Assembly: GCF_039555295.1 (NCBI RefSeq)
Contig: NZ_CP145316.1
Coordinates: forward strand, 2,026,510-2,090,509
Direction of reading: 5' to 3'
Length of the DNA stretch: 64,000 bases
Source of the DNA: Helicobacter mastomyrinus
Lineage (GTDB): Bacteria; Campylobacterota; Campylobacteria; Campylobacterales; Helicobacteraceae
Positions 40,501-50,017 of this stretch are shown here, piece after piece; position 1 is the first letter of the stretch; the number at the start of each line of letters is the position of its first letter. Position numbers and translations under genes: made by a program. The notes under the pieces are model-generated. The model saw only the letters and a program-made list of their open reading frames with translations. It was not told the origin of the DNA and did not search any database.

Positions 40501-40915
40501 AATCATTTTGATTTTTTTGTTTTTGATATGTTTTGAATCTATGCATGCAGCTTCTCCTGTGTGGCTTTGGAAAAAGAGTCTTTCTCTTGAAAAAGAGCAA
40601 GTTTATACAGCACATTTTAAGGTCGGTGGGGTGCAAAAAGAGTTGAGATTCCGCTGGACGTTGTTCAAAAACTATGGTTTAGTACTCCATCTTAATTATG
40701 ATAAATTTAATCACCAAATAGTGCTTTACACAGATTATCAACGCAATGCTTATAAAATCCCGCTTGGTATGGAGGATAGAGCCTATAAAGATAAGCCACA
40801 TTTGGTGATGTATTTTAAATCTTTTAGCGATGAAAAGGCGCATTTGAATCTGTATATAGAAGGGCAGGGGGTGGCTGTGCTTGATGATTCTCTATTGCAA
40901 ACAGAGGGAGCATAA
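40493..40915 (+). CDS. Hypothetical exported protein
   Basis: 140 residues with a signal peptide (MNKIILIFLFLICFESMHA) and a predominantly beta mature part (KELRFRWTLFKNYGLVLHLNY; NLYIEGQGVAVLD). No family recognised. It overlaps the previous gene by 8 bases and abuts ispB, so it is in the operon, in the position of H. pylori HP0241. Confidence 0.75.
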   Translation: MNKIILIFLFLICFESMHAASPVWLWKKSLSLEKEQVYTAHFKVGGVQKELRFRWTLFKNYGLVLHLNYDKFNHQIVLYTDYQRNAYKIPLGMEDRAYKDKPHLVMYFKSFSDEKAHLNLYIEGQGVAVLDDSLLQTEGA

Positions 40916-41827
40916 ATGAATATGGAACTTGCAATAGGGCGGATTAAGGCTTATATTAATGAATACATTGCAGAATGCAATAATGAGGAGATTAGTACTC
41001 TTTGCGGACATTTGCAATATGGTAAAATGCTTCGCAGTAAGCTTTTGCTAAGTATTAGCGGTATGAGTGAAGAGGCATTAAGGGTATGTACGTTTATTGA
41101 GATGATACAGAGTGCCTCACTCTTGCACGATGATGTGATTGATAATGCACAAACGCGCAGAGGTGCACCCTCTATCAATGCCACATTTGGTAATAAAAAT
41201 GCCATTATGCTAGGCGATGTGCTGTATTCTAAGGCATTTTGTGAGCTAAGTGCATTTCATACAGAAATCGCACAAAGTATCTCCTCTGCTGTAGTGCGCT
41301 TAAGCATTGGCGAGATTGAAGATGTGCGACTTTCTACTGCCTTTCACACAGATAGGCAATCTTATATTCGTATGTGTGCGGATAAGACAGCCGCGCTAAT
41401 TGTTGCCGCAGCAGAGTGTGGTGCGATACTTAAAGGCTTAAATAAGCATATTTATCGAATCTATGGAGAAAATCTAGGCATAGCCTTTCAAATTATTGAT
41501 GATATTTTAGATATTACGCAAGATTCTCAAACACTCGGTAAGCCCTCAATGAGCGACTTTAAGGAGGGTAAGACGACTTTGCCTTATATGGATTTGTATG
41601 ATTGTCTTGATGATGGTGATAAAGAAAGGCTAAGTGCATATTGTGGCGTGGATTTAAATGAGGCAGAAGAAGCGTGGATACAAGCCCAAATGCGTAATTA
41701 TAATGTTATAAGCAAAAGTATTACTAAAGCTCAATCTTACGCAAATAAGGCTTTAGAGGCGATTGCTAATGAGGGCAATGAACATCTTAACGAGATGATT
41801 AAGCAGATGTTGCAGCGGACATTTTAG
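40916..41827 (+). CDS. ispB: Polyprenyl diphosphate synthase
   Basis: Trans-isoprenyl diphosphate synthase making the long prenyl chain for menaquinone. 303 residues; the two Asp-rich motifs are LLHDDVIDNAQTRRG (first) and FQIIDDILDIT (second), and the Lys-Arg-type pyrophosphate site is in GKMLRSKLLL. Chain length cannot be settled; octaprenyl is usual in Helicobacter-type annotation. It lies upstream of hemA. Confidence 0.9.
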   Translation: MNMELAIGRIKAYINEYIAECNNEEISTLCGHLQYGKMLRSKLLLSISGMSEEALRVCTFIEMIQSASLLHDDVIDNAQTRRGAPSINATFGNKNAIMLGDVLYSKAFCELSAFHTEIAQSISSAVVRLSIGEIEDVRLSTAFHTDRQSYIRMCADKTAALIVAAAECGAILKGLNKHIYRIYGENLGIAFQIIDDILDITQDSQTLGKPSMSDFKEGKTTLPYMDLYDCLDDGDKERLSAYCGVDLNEAEEAWIQAQMRNYNVISKSITKAQSYANKALEAIANEGNEHLNEMIKQMLQRTF

Positions 41828-41836
41828 GAGAGTGTG

Positions 41837-43159
41837 ATGCAGGAAAAGATTCAAATGCAATATATGGTAGTGAGTTTTTCTCATAAAAATGTGGATATTG
41901 CTACGCGTGAGCAGCTTAGCATAAAAGAAGCGCAGATTATCCCTTTTTTGCAAGAGATTAATGCGTGCGAATCTATTAGAGAGAGTATTTTGCTTTGCAC
42001 CTGTAATCGCATAGAGCTTTATGTGAGTATGCACGATAGAAAGGCGGCTAGAGAGCATATTTATGCGTGTTTTGCGCATTTTAGCACTATGGCATTAGAA
42101 AAAATCAAAGAAATGGCGATTGTGCGCTTGAACGAATATGCGATTTATCATATTTTTGGTGTGGCTTCAAGCCTTGATAGCCTTGTCATCGGGGAGACGC
42201 AAATCACAGGACAGCTTAAGAGTGCTTATAAACTTGCCTTTGATAATGGCTTATGTGCTAAGGATATGACACGTTTGATGCACTTTGCCTTTAAATGCGC
42301 AGCAAGTGTGCGCAAACAAACCGATATTTCAGCTCATAGCGTGTCTGTTGCCTCTACTGCAGTATGTATGGCAGCACAAAAACTCGCTCAAAATGCACAG
42401 AGTTTGGAATCTTTACCCGTTTTGGTTGTCGGTAGTGGAGAAATGGGGAGACTAGCCTGTAAGCATTTGCTCAATATGAAGGCTAATATTACGCTTATAA
42501 GCCGCACACAAAGCCACGCGCAAGAATTAGCTTTAGAGTTTGGAGGGCAGATTCATATAGAATCTTATGAGAGATTAGCAGAGCTTGTAAATCAATTTCC
42601 TCTACTTTTTAGTGCTACGAGTGCACCTGAATATGTGATTACTAAAGATATGCTAAGACCGAGCCAAACGCAAAGGTGGTGGTTTGACTTAGCCTTGCCA
42701 CGCGATATAGAATCTATAAATGATGAGAGGGTGCAGATTTTTTGTGTAGATGATTTGCAAGAAGTGGTACAAGAGCATAAAAGTGCAAGGGAGGAGAGTG
42801 CAAAAAGCGCGCATAAAATCGTAGAGCAATTTACGAGTAATTTTTTTGCTTGGTTGCAAACTTTAAGTGTTGAGCCTGTGATTAAGCATATCCGCTATTT
42901 GGCTAAGGAATCTGCCCTCAAAGAGCTAGATAGAGCGATTAAAAAAGGGTTTTTGCCACAAGAGTGTCGCCAGAGTGTGGAAAAGATTTTGCACGGGGCG
43001 TTTAATACCTTTCTGCATCAGCCTACAATGCGCCTACGTGCTGCAAGTGAGAGCCATCAGGGTGATCCTATTATCGAGGCAATGAAAAGTATGTTTGATA
43101 TTAATGATGAGATTGTTATGTTGAATGGCTACAAATGCGAGAAAGATACTACTTTTTAA
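41837..43159 (+). CDS. hemA: Glutamyl-tRNA reductase
   Basis: First committed step of tetrapyrrole synthesis from Glu-tRNA. About 440 residues; the catalytic Cys in ILLCTCNRIELY, NADPH-binding VLVVGSGEMGRLACKHLL, and VIGETQITGQLKSAYKLA. The ATG 41837 follows AGGAG; a GTG one codon earlier is possible. HemA commonly is feedback-controlled by haem. The same transcript probably carries proS and hemC. Confidence 0.96.
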   Translation: MQEKIQMQYMVVSFSHKNVDIATREQLSIKEAQIIPFLQEINACESIRESILLCTCNRIELYVSMHDRKAAREHIYACFAHFSTMALEKIKEMAIVRLNEYAIYHIFGVASSLDSLVIGETQITGQLKSAYKLAFDNGLCAKDMTRLMHFAFKCAASVRKQTDISAHSVSVASTAVCMAAQKLAQNAQSLESLPVLVVGSGEMGRLACKHLLNMKANITLISRTQSHAQELALEFGGQIHIESYERLAELVNQFPLLFSATSAPEYVITKDMLRPSQTQRWWFDLALPRDIESINDERVQIFCVDDLQEVVQEHKSAREESAKSAHKIVEQFTSNFFAWLQTLSVEPVIKHIRYLAKESALKELDRAIKKGFLPQECRQSVEKILHGAFNTFLHQPTMRLRAASESHQGDPIIEAMKSMFDINDEIVMLNGYKCEKDTTF

Positions 43160-43168
43160 AGGAAGATT

Positions 43169-44950
43169 ATGAAGTTTTCACAACTTTTTGTTAGCACACT
43201 TAAAGAAGCCCCCAAAGATGCTGTGTTAAAAAGCCATCAATACCTTGTCCGTGGAGGATTCATACAGCAGATAGGCAGTGGTATTTATAACTTTTTGCCC
43301 TTAGGGAAAAAGCTCCTTGATAAAGTCCGCGCGATTGTCAAAGAGGAGATGGACGCCACAGGAGCGCAAGAAGTGCTTATGGGGTTTGTTACCCCCGCGG
43401 AGCTATGGCGAGAATCTGGGCGATATGAGAAATATGGTAAGGAGCTTTTACGTTTTGCAGATAGGAAAGAGAATGAATTTGTGCTAGGACCTACGCACGA
43501 GGAGGCAGTTACATACATTGCTAAAAGCACTCTTAAAAGCTACAAGCAGCTACCTGTGCATCTCTATCAAATCCATACAAAATTCCGCGATGAATTGCGT
43601 CCGCGCTTTGGGCTTATGCGTGGGCGTGAATTTATAATGAAAGACGGATACAGCTTCCATAGTAGCACAGAGGATTTAGATAGGGAATTTAATGTAATGG
43701 AGGCTACTTATAAGCGAATTTTAGAGCGTATGGGCGTGGATTTTAAGGTTGTAGAGGCAGATTCTGGAGCGATTGGTGGGAGTGGGAGTAAGGAATTTAT
43801 GGTGTTAGCTCCTTGCGGTGAGGATACGATTGTCGTATGCAAGGATTGTGAGTATGGTGCGAATATTGAGATTGGCACTAGAAAGCCCCGCACTACCCCT
43901 CGTCTAAATGAAGTAAAATATGATAGCAATCCCCCACGGGCAGCCTTTGCAAAGTTCCACACACCTGATGCAACCACAATAGAATCTCTAAGCACATTTT
44001 TTAAGGTGGATAAGTTTTTTACCATTAAGGCGATTGTGAAAAAGGCAATGAGGGCGGATAATAGCGGGGAATTGGTGTATTTTTTCGTGCGGGGTGATGA
44101 TGATGGCGAGGAGACAAAAATGTTTAACACCCTTAATCGCAAGGATAGTAGCTTTTTGCTACTAGATGATGCGAGTGTAGAGGAGATTAGGGCTGTGGGG
44201 CTTGAAGTAGGATTCATAGGTCCTTATGGATTACGTCATATCACGCAGAGTGAGCATATTTATTTTGATGAGAACTTAAGGGAGGCTTCAAACCTTATTT
44301 GTGGGGCGAATGAGAGAGATTTTCACTTTGTAGGTGTGGATTTAAGCACATTTGAAGGCTTAGAATATGCTGATTTAGCAGTGGCAAAAGAAGGAGATTT
44401 ATGCCCTAGATGTAGCGGGGAGCTTTACTATACTAAAGGCATAGAGGTGGGGCATATTTTTAAGCTAGGCACAAAGTATTCGAGTGCATTAAATGCGGAG
44501 TTTTTGAATAAAGAGGGCAAGAGTGAACCTTTCATTATGGGTTGCTATGGCTTTGGAATCTCGCGCATTTTGCCGGCGATTTTGGAGCAAAAAAGCGATG
44601 ATTTGGGCTGTGTGTGGAGTAGGGAGGTGAGCGTTTTTGATATAGTGATTGTGATTTCAAACATTAAAGATAGCACACAAAGTCAATTTGCCTTTGCTTT
44701 ATATGAGAATCTTAAGGCACAGGGCGTTGATGTGCTGCTTGATGAGCGTGATGAGCGATTTGGTGCAAAAATGAAAGATTTTGAGCTATTGGGATTTTAT
44801 TGTGCGTTGATTGTGGGCAAGGCATTAGCAGAACAGAAAGTGGAGCTTGTTTTGCGTGAGGGATTGCAGAAAATAGAGTTAGATGCGCACGATTCTGCAA
44901 AGCTTGTAGGGCGGCTGCTTGGGATATTAGGAGGGGAAAATGTCTCATAA
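43169..44950 (+). CDS. proS: Prolyl-tRNA synthetase, bacterial type with editing domain
   Basis: Class II synthetase charging tRNA-Pro. 593 residues: [18 protein letters not shown] at the N-terminus, motif 2 in [20 protein letters not shown], the INS editing insertion (about 225-385), and a C-terminal anticodon-binding domain. Its end overlaps hemC by 11 bases. Placement between hemA and hemC is conserved in Helicobacter. Confidence 0.97.
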   Translation: MKFSQLFVSTLKEAPKDAVLKSHQYLVRGGFIQQIGSGIYNFLPLGKKLLDKVRAIVKEEMDATGAQEVLMGFVTPAELWRESGRYEKYGKELLRFADRKENEFVLGPTHEEAVTYIAKSTLKSYKQLPVHLYQIHTKFRDELRPRFGLMRGREFIMKDGYSFHSSTEDLDREFNVMEATYKRILERMGVDFKVVEADSGAIGGSGSKEFMVLAPCGEDTIVVCKDCEYGANIEIGTRKPRTTPRLNEVKYDSNPPRAAFAKFHTPDATTIESLSTFFKVDKFFTIKAIVKKAMRADNSGELVYFFVRGDDDGEETKMFNTLNRKDSSFLLLDDASVEEIRAVGLEVGFIGPYGLRHITQSEHIYFDENLREASNLICGANERDFHFVGVDLSTFEGLEYADLAVAKEGDLCPRCSGELYYTKGIEVGHIFKLGTKYSSALNAEFLNKEGKSEPFIMGCYGFGISRILPAILEQKSDDLGCVWSREVSVFDIVIVISNIKDSTQSQFAFALYENLKAQGVDVLLDERDERFGAKMKDFELLGFYCALIVGKALAEQKVELVLREGLQKIELDAHDSAKLVGRLLGILGGENVS

Positions 44951-45890
44951 AACATTGACTATTGGCACACGAGGGAGTGCGTTGGCATTATGGCAGGCTG
45001 AATATATCAAATCCCGCCTTGAAAATGAATGCAATATCTTATCTCGCATTCAAATCGTCAAAACAAAGGGTGATAAGATACTTGATGTGCCATTGGCAAA
45101 AATCGGCGGCAAGGGGCTTTTTACAAAGGAGCTTGAGGAGCTGCTTTTGAGCGGAGAGATTGACTTAGCCGTGCATAGCCTTAAAGATGTGCCGGTGGAG
45201 TTTGTGAATGGGCTTGAGTTAGCTGCTATTACTGAACGTGAGGATTGTAGGGATAGCTTTTTGAGTATGTGTCATCCTAGTATTGAATCTTTGCCACAAG
45301 GTGCAAAAGTAGGCACAACCTCGCTTCGCCGCTCTATGCAGATAAAGAAGTTTCGCCCGGATTTAGACACGCTAAGTCTAAGGGGGAATGTGCAAACGCG
45401 TTTGCAAAAACTGCGCGATGGGGTATTTGATGCGATTATCTTAGCACAAGCGGGTATTAAGCGACTAGGGCTTAGCACAAATGATGTGGCATATATCGCA
45501 CCTTTGGCTTTTATGATTCCAGCGATGGGGCAGGGTGCGTTGGGGATTGAAATGCGTAGTGATAGTGCGTATTTTGATACTATCACTAGACTTACCCACG
45601 CTCCTACTGCGCTGTGCGTGAGTGCAGAAAGGGCGTTTGTGCGAGAGCTAGAGGGCGGGTGTCAAGTGCCTATTGGCGTGTATGCGGAATATACAGACAA
45701 GAATCTTTGTTTAAAGGCTATCGTCGGGCTACCCGATGGCAGTGAGACAATAGAGGAGTATTTACAAGGAAAGATAGCATTAGCAGATATAAGAGCAGGG
45801 GAGAATCTAGGACGCACACTCGCACAGAGGTTTATCGTAAAAGGCGCGAGAGAGCTACTCACTCGTGCGCAAAAAATGGCATTTGTGTAA
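44940..45890 (+). CDS. hemC: Porphobilinogen deaminase
   Basis: Condenses four porphobilinogens to hydroxymethylbilane. 316 residues: [19 protein letters not shown] at the start, [21 protein letters not shown], and the Cys that holds the dipyrromethane cofactor in [13 protein letters not shown]. It is the last gene of the ispB-hemA-proS-hemC group and faces the porin gene on the other strand. Confidence 0.97.
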   Translation: MSHKTLTIGTRGSALALWQAEYIKSRLENECNILSRIQIVKTKGDKILDVPLAKIGGKGLFTKELEELLLSGEIDLAVHSLKDVPVEFVNGLELAAITEREDCRDSFLSMCHPSIESLPQGAKVGTTSLRRSMQIKKFRPDLDTLSLRGNVQTRLQKLRDGVFDAIILAQAGIKRLGLSTNDVAYIAPLAFMIPAMGQGALGIEMRSDSAYFDTITRLTHAPTALCVSAERAFVRELEGGCQVPIGVYAEYTDKNLCLKAIVGLPDGSETIEEYLQGKIALADIRAGENLGRTLAQRFIVKGARELLTRAQKMAFV

Positions 45891-45934
45891 AACGATAGTT
45901 TTACACTATAAGTATTTCTAAGACTTGAGTCTTG

Positions 45935-45940
45935 TATAAT
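45935..45940 (+). promoter_or_regulatory. Perfect -10 box beside a 14-bp palindrome
   Basis: TATAAT at 45935-45940, directly after the palindrome AAGACTTGAGTCTT (45920-45933). It points into the 60-base space before the convergent hairpin, where no real gene follows; see the separate finding on a possible short transcript. Confidence 0.4.
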
Positions 45941-45998
45941 GGAAAGTATGCTTTATGGAAGGGATAAAAGGAGAATGGGTTTAAGTGTAGTTAAAAGT

Positions 45999-46025
45999 TT
46001 AAAGGTTGCCTAGGGCAACCTTTAA
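45999..46025. terminator. Convergent terminator between hemC and porin
   Basis: Near-perfect hairpin with a 12-bp stem (TTAAAGGTTGCC, loop TAG, GGCAACCTTTAA). It ends 6 bases before the porin stop codon on the minus strand, and a T-rich run follows on that strand. It could also end plus-strand transcription from hemC. Confidence 0.75.
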
Positions 46026-46031
46026 GAGAGA

Positions 46032-47177
46032 TTAGAAATCCCATTTGATTCTTACACCAGCTATTACGCTCCCTTGCTTATTGCTACTAGCTATAAGAAG
46101 TTTTGAAGTTTTTTTGCCTTCTGTGTTATAAAATGTAACTTGAGGAGCGACTTCAACATTTGCATTCGCCTTGTAGGGGAGCTGTAAGAATGCAGCGTAG
46201 CTGTGGATAGGACCACTTTGAGCGCTTCCTCCATAGGTAGCTTGATAACCAGCTCCAAGGATAAGAGATACATCTTGGCTTAATTTTGTGCCAAATTCTA
46301 CCTTGCCCCCAGCAATTTCTGCGCCTAAGCCTACGCCATTACCTACGCTGGTAAAAGTATATCCACCTTTACTATAAGCTCCGGCAATTTGCTCACCATA
46401 GAGATAGCCGTTTTTACCATATTGTGCTACAAGTGAAAGGAATGAATTTCCAAAAGTAGGACGCAAGCCTAACCAAATATGATAAGCGTGTGTGCCGGGA
46501 TTTGTTGCAATAAGGGAATTGTCAGGATTTATTGAGCCACTATTATAGTATTTGTATGAACCAGCAATTTTAAAAAATGGCTGTCCTTTATCATTATTAA
46601 TCGTATAGTTTGCTGCGATACGAGGTGTTTCTTGATTGGGATTGTTGTTTGTCCCACTCCAACCATTCCCTCTTACATCTTCAAGCACACCGATGCTGAA
46701 TCCTGCGATATTATATTGAAGCTGAATGTGGCGTTTAGCTGTTGGCAAACCACCAAAACCCACCATACCGCTATCAATATTGAGCCAGTTGCTACTAAAG
46801 CCATTATCAAAGCTTGGCGAATTTGTCTTACCAAAAAGCACTACCCCATATCCTGTATCATAGGATCCCCAATATTGTCTATAAGGAGCCGTTGTATTTC
46901 CATCTGCTGCAGGAATCACATCAGCTTCTCTTGCACCAAATTCCACATTCGCCTTGAATTTACCCATTTGCGCCCTTACACCAAATTGCGAGTTACTTTG
47001 CAATCCAAAGAGGAATGCTGCTGGATCTTCTGCTTTTGTGCTTTCACTATAGCCCATAAAACCACGAATAGAGCCATATATCTCAACTTTTTTATCATCA
47101 TCGCTGTATATCTCAATTGCGCTTGCTGGCAATACAAGAAAAGCCGATAATGCACCACTTACAAGAACCTTTTTCAT
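46032..47177 (-). CDS. Outer-membrane general porin
   Basis: About 381 residues with signal peptide MKKVLVSGALSAFLVLPASA, then EIYSDDDKKVEIYGSIRGFM as in Gram-negative trimeric porins, and a terminal Phe (VIAGVRIKWDF). The motif FGVRAQMGKFKANVEFG and YGVVLFGKTNSP fit the porin_4 type. I choose ATG 47177 (AGGAGG upstream). A very good promoter precedes it and a strong terminator follows, suggesting a highly expressed single gene, perhaps the major porin. Confidence 0.88.
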   Translation of the reverse strand: MKKVLVSGALSAFLVLPASAIEIYSDDDKKVEIYGSIRGFMGYSESTKAEDPAAFLFGLQSNSQFGVRAQMGKFKANVEFGAREADVIPAADGNTTAPYRQYWGSYDTGYGVVLFGKTNSPSFDNGFSSNWLNIDSGMVGFGGLPTAKRHIQLQYNIAGFSIGVLEDVRGNGWSGTNNNPNQETPRIAANYTINNDKGQPFFKIAGSYKYYNSGSINPDNSLIATNPGTHAYHIWLGLRPTFGNSFLSLVAQYGKNGYLYGEQIAGAYSKGGYTFTSVGNGVGLGAEIAGGKVEFGTKLSQDVSLILGAGYQATYGGSAQSGPIHSYAAFLQLPYKANANVEVAPQVTFYNTEGKKTSKLLIASSNKQGSVIAGVRIKWDF

Positions 47178-47223
47178 TAGAAACCTCCTAAAAAGTTGTT
47201 TGTTCAAATAATGAACTAAAACT

Positions 47224-47252
47224 ATTATTGTTTAAAATAGAGGACTTGTCAA
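47224..47252 (-). promoter_or_regulatory. Consensus-like promoter of porin gene
   Basis: On the minus strand a perfect -35 TTGACA (47247-47252) is followed, 17 bases on, by AATAAT (47224-47229), 47 bases before the porin ATG. A full -35 is uncommon in this genus and fits strong expression. Confidence 0.65.
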
Positions 47253-47369
47253 TAAAAATATAAAATTTATAGAAGATAAAGTGAAAAATATATACATATC
47301 TTTTAAATTTTTCATTTAACGTAAGTTATATTTATCTTTTATTTAATAATATTTACTTAAGAAAAATAT

Positions 47370-47927
47370 TTATTGCTTGATAAGTTGCATAAATTCTGCA
47401 CGAGTTTTAGAATCTTTTTTAAACAAGCCTCTTAGTGCAGAAGTGATAATATGTGATTGCTGCTGTTTGCCACGCATTTCAAGACAGAGATGCCGTGCCT
47501 CACAAACGACCATTACGCCCTTTGGTTGTAATTCTTGAGTGAGTGAATCTGCTATCTCTGCGGTTAAACGCTCTTGAATCTGCAAACGATGCGTGAAAAC
47601 TTCTGCCAACCGTGCTAATCCACTGATGCCCACAAGTTTATTTTGCGGAATATAGCCAATGGAGAGTGTGCCAAAAAATGGTAAGAGATGATGTTCGCAC
47701 ATTGAATAAAATGACAATTTCTTAAGCACTATCATTTCATCACATACACCATCTTCAAATACCTCTCCTAAAGCGTCTTTTGGACTTTTGCCATAGCCAT
47801 TTAGTATATCTGTAAGGCTTTGTGCTAAACGCTTTGGTGTATGGACTAAGCCCTCACGGGCAGGATTCTCCCCTATATGGCTGCATAATGTACCAAAAAA
47901 TATTTTGAGTTGCTGCTCTAGATTCAT
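47370..47927 (-). CDS. folE: GTP cyclohydrolase I
   Basis: First step of folate (dihydroneopterin) synthesis; zinc homodecamer. 185 residues; zinc and catalytic residues in YSMCEHHLLPFFG and in the Cys-containing MVVCEARHLCLEMRG. Complete family length. It is the last gene of the catalase-like - htpX - folE set; htpX-folE is also a neighbouring pair in H. pylori as I recall. Confidence 0.96.
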   Translation of the reverse strand: MNLEQQLKIFFGTLCSHIGENPAREGLVHTPKRLAQSLTDILNGYGKSPKDALGEVFEDGVCDEMIVLKKLSFYSMCEHHLLPFFGTLSIGYIPQNKLVGISGLARLAEVFTHRLQIQERLTAEIADSLTQELQPKGVMVVCEARHLCLEMRGKQQQSHIITSALRGLFKKDSKTRAEFMQLIKQ

Positions 47928-47959
47928 TGTTTGCCTTATTTTAATGTATTGCTTAAATG

Positions 47960-48895
47960 CTAAAAATGCGCTCCAAGCAAGGCTTTTATGCGATTTTGTA
48001 TGCTAGGGTGAGTGCTTAGAATCTCCCCCTTACTAAAAAGATAGGCATTTGCGCGTGTGGGATTTGGCTCTTGGTAATTATTTTGTGCATAATCTTGGCT
48101 GATTTTCTGCAGTGCCCTTATCATAGGCTTACTATCCCTCATCAAATATGCCGCACCAGAATCTGCCATATACTCGCGATTACGACTGATAAAGAGGCTT
48201 AAAACAAGTGTAAGCAAAGGCAGCACAAACTGCAATACAAGTAAAATCATTCGCGCACTCCGCGCACCTTGAGAATTACCTGAACTAAAGTAAAAGGCAA
48301 AGATATTTACCCCTAAGAGCATAATATTGCTTAGAATCCCAACGCACATTGTCAATCGCACATCGCCGTGCCTGATATGGCTTAGTTCGTGGGCGATGAC
48401 AGCCTTTAGCTCATCTTCATCAAGCTTGTCTAAAAGTGCGGAGGTAATGGCTATCATTGAGTTATTGGCATTCCAACCGCTTGCAAAGGCATTCATATAA
48501 GGGGCTTCTATGATGTAAAGGGCAGGCTCAAAGGGACATTTTGCCTTTTTAAGCAGATCTTGGAAGACGCCATAGAGACGAGATTCTCTGCGAGAGAGGA
48601 CAAGAGTGGGATTGATACGTTTATATTCATTCCCACTTAGCATAATACGTGAGAATTGCCCGAGACTAAAGCAGATAATGGCAAATGCTATCACTGCCAT
48701 ACCAAAGGTAATGAGCGGAAATTCTCTTCCACTTAAGAGGAGAAAAAATCCTTCTTGCAAAGTAGGGGCATTTAAGCGGATAATATCGGCTAAAAGCCCA
48801 ATGAGTGCAAAAATCACCATATATACACATAAAACCATATAGGTTTTATATCGGTTCATAGCAATGATTCGCTCAAAATGGGAGGTCATAGGCAT
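47960..48895 (-). CDS. htpX: HtpX-type membrane zinc metalloprotease
   Basis: M48 family membrane protease for quality control of membrane proteins. 311 residues; two N-terminal hydrophobic segments, zinc motif HELSH in [13 protein letters not shown], two further membrane segments, and the third ligand in [13 protein letters not shown]. Start ATG 48895 has AAGGA upstream; an internal Met13 is a less supported alternative. It starts 6 bases after the catalase-like gene stop. Confidence 0.94.
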   Translation of the reverse strand: MPMTSHFERIIAMNRYKTYMVLCVYMVIFALIGLLADIIRLNAPTLQEGFFLLLSGREFPLITFGMAVIAFAIICFSLGQFSRIMLSGNEYKRINPTLVLSRRESRLYGVFQDLLKKAKCPFEPALYIIEAPYMNAFASGWNANNSMIAITSALLDKLDEDELKAVIAHELSHIRHGDVRLTMCVGILSNIMLLGVNIFAFYFSSGNSQGARSARMILLVLQFVLPLLTLVLSLFISRNREYMADSGAAYLMRDSKPMIRALQKISQDYAQNNYQEPNPTRANAYLFSKGEILSTHPSIQNRIKALLGAHF

Positions 48896-48901
48896 ATATC
48901 C

Positions 48902-49885
48902 TTATTGTCTCCTACCAAATGTAATGGCATAAGTGCTATTACGTAAATCAAATAATGGATCTTGTGGCTCTCCCACACCACTAGGCAATACGCCGGGCAT
49001 AAATACATCTCCATTGCAATCTGTGCCATCATATTTTTTTACCCTCAATGTGCCTACTTCTAGTTCTTTGTGCTCACCGCTCCATAAGGCAGTCGTATCA
49101 TTGGTTACATCATTAGGATTGGCAAAAACAAGCACCATTTTGTATTCGATAGGTTTTTTTGCTAACTTAGCCTTTGCATCAGATTCTAAAAAATTATCAT
49201 CTTTAGTCTTTAGCTCATCTTGGCTTAGATAAGAGACACCATTTGTTGGGACAAATTTAAATCGTGCGGGGAGTATTTCTTGAGTTTTAGAATCTTTTAC
49301 AAAAAATGTGTGAATACTATGATACATAGTGTTTGCCACACTGCCAGTGATACCCATTTTAGCAAGGTAGGCTTCATAATTGCGGAATGAAGCGACTTGT
49401 TGGGTGCGTTTTTGAATATTTTTTGTATCAACTTTGCCATTTTTGGGGACTTTCATAGCAAAAAAATCCCAAAACTCTTTTGGATTCTTGGCAAAGTTGA
49501 TTTCTGTATTGAGCACAACCATTTCCCAATTATCTGTTTTACCATTGAGCTTAAGGGCTAAACCTCTTGCTTTAGACTTATCACTCGCATTTGGATTTCC
49601 TCCACCAAGTGAAAAGCGCACTTGTGTGGGAATAGATTTTTGAGATAAAAGGGGAATGTCTAGGGTTTTTGTAATGCCTTTTGCTGGGAGAAACTCTCCA
49701 GTAGCGCAGAAACCTTTTGTGTGATTGATTTTTTTATGCGGGTTATTTTTATCGCCATTAAGTGTATAAAAAATATCAGCTATTTTTTGAGCATCATGCT
49801 CTTCTTTTGCGTGTATGCTTGAGAGAAGCACAGAAGAGCATAGCCCTGCTATAAGGATTTTACCAATAGAAGATAGATTTGACAT
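48902..49885 (-). CDS. Periplasmic catalase-family peroxidase
   Basis: 327 residues, much shorter than KatA, with a cleavable signal (ILIAGLCSSVLLSSIHA). The distal-haem His is in HTKGFCATGEF, the haem-pocket region is RFSLGGGNPNASDKSKARGLALKL, and NTEINFAKNPKEFWDFF follows; the C-terminal NADPH-binding and helical domains of full catalases are absent. This is the catalase-related peroxidase group (H. pylori HP0485-like), probably a haem peroxidase of the periplasm. Confidence 0.9.
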   Translation of the reverse strand: MSNLSSIGKILIAGLCSSVLLSSIHAKEEHDAQKIADIFYTLNGDKNNPHKKINHTKGFCATGEFLPAKGITKTLDIPLLSQKSIPTQVRFSLGGGNPNASDKSKARGLALKLNGKTDNWEMVVLNTEINFAKNPKEFWDFFAMKVPKNGKVDTKNIQKRTQQVASFRNYEAYLAKMGITGSVANTMYHSIHTFFVKDSKTQEILPARFKFVPTNGVSYLSQDELKTKDDNFLESDAKAKLAKKPIEYKMVLVFANPNDVTNDTTALWSGEHKELEVGTLRVKKYDGTDCNGDVFMPGVLPSGVGEPQDPLFDLRNSTYAITFGRRQ

Positions 49886-49989
49886 AATGTTCCTTAATGC
49901 TGAGATTAAAACGAGATTCTAAAATATATATACTTAAATATTATTTATAGCCAATGAGTGGTTTTGATATGTTAATGTGCGTAGAAAAG

Positions 49990-50010
49990 GCTATGGGCTT
50001 TACCCATAGC
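49990..50010 (-). terminator. flgE terminator
   Basis: 8-bp perfect stem (GCTATGGG, 5-base loop, CCCATAGC) followed on the minus strand by CTTTTC, 8 bases after the flgE stop. Confidence 0.75.
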
Positions 50011-50017
50011 TCAAATA

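Noticed and set aside
45975..46013. 12-codon peptide gene before the porin terminator
   Set aside because: The ribosome site is only one base from the ATG, and the stop lies in the hairpin; more likely non-coding.
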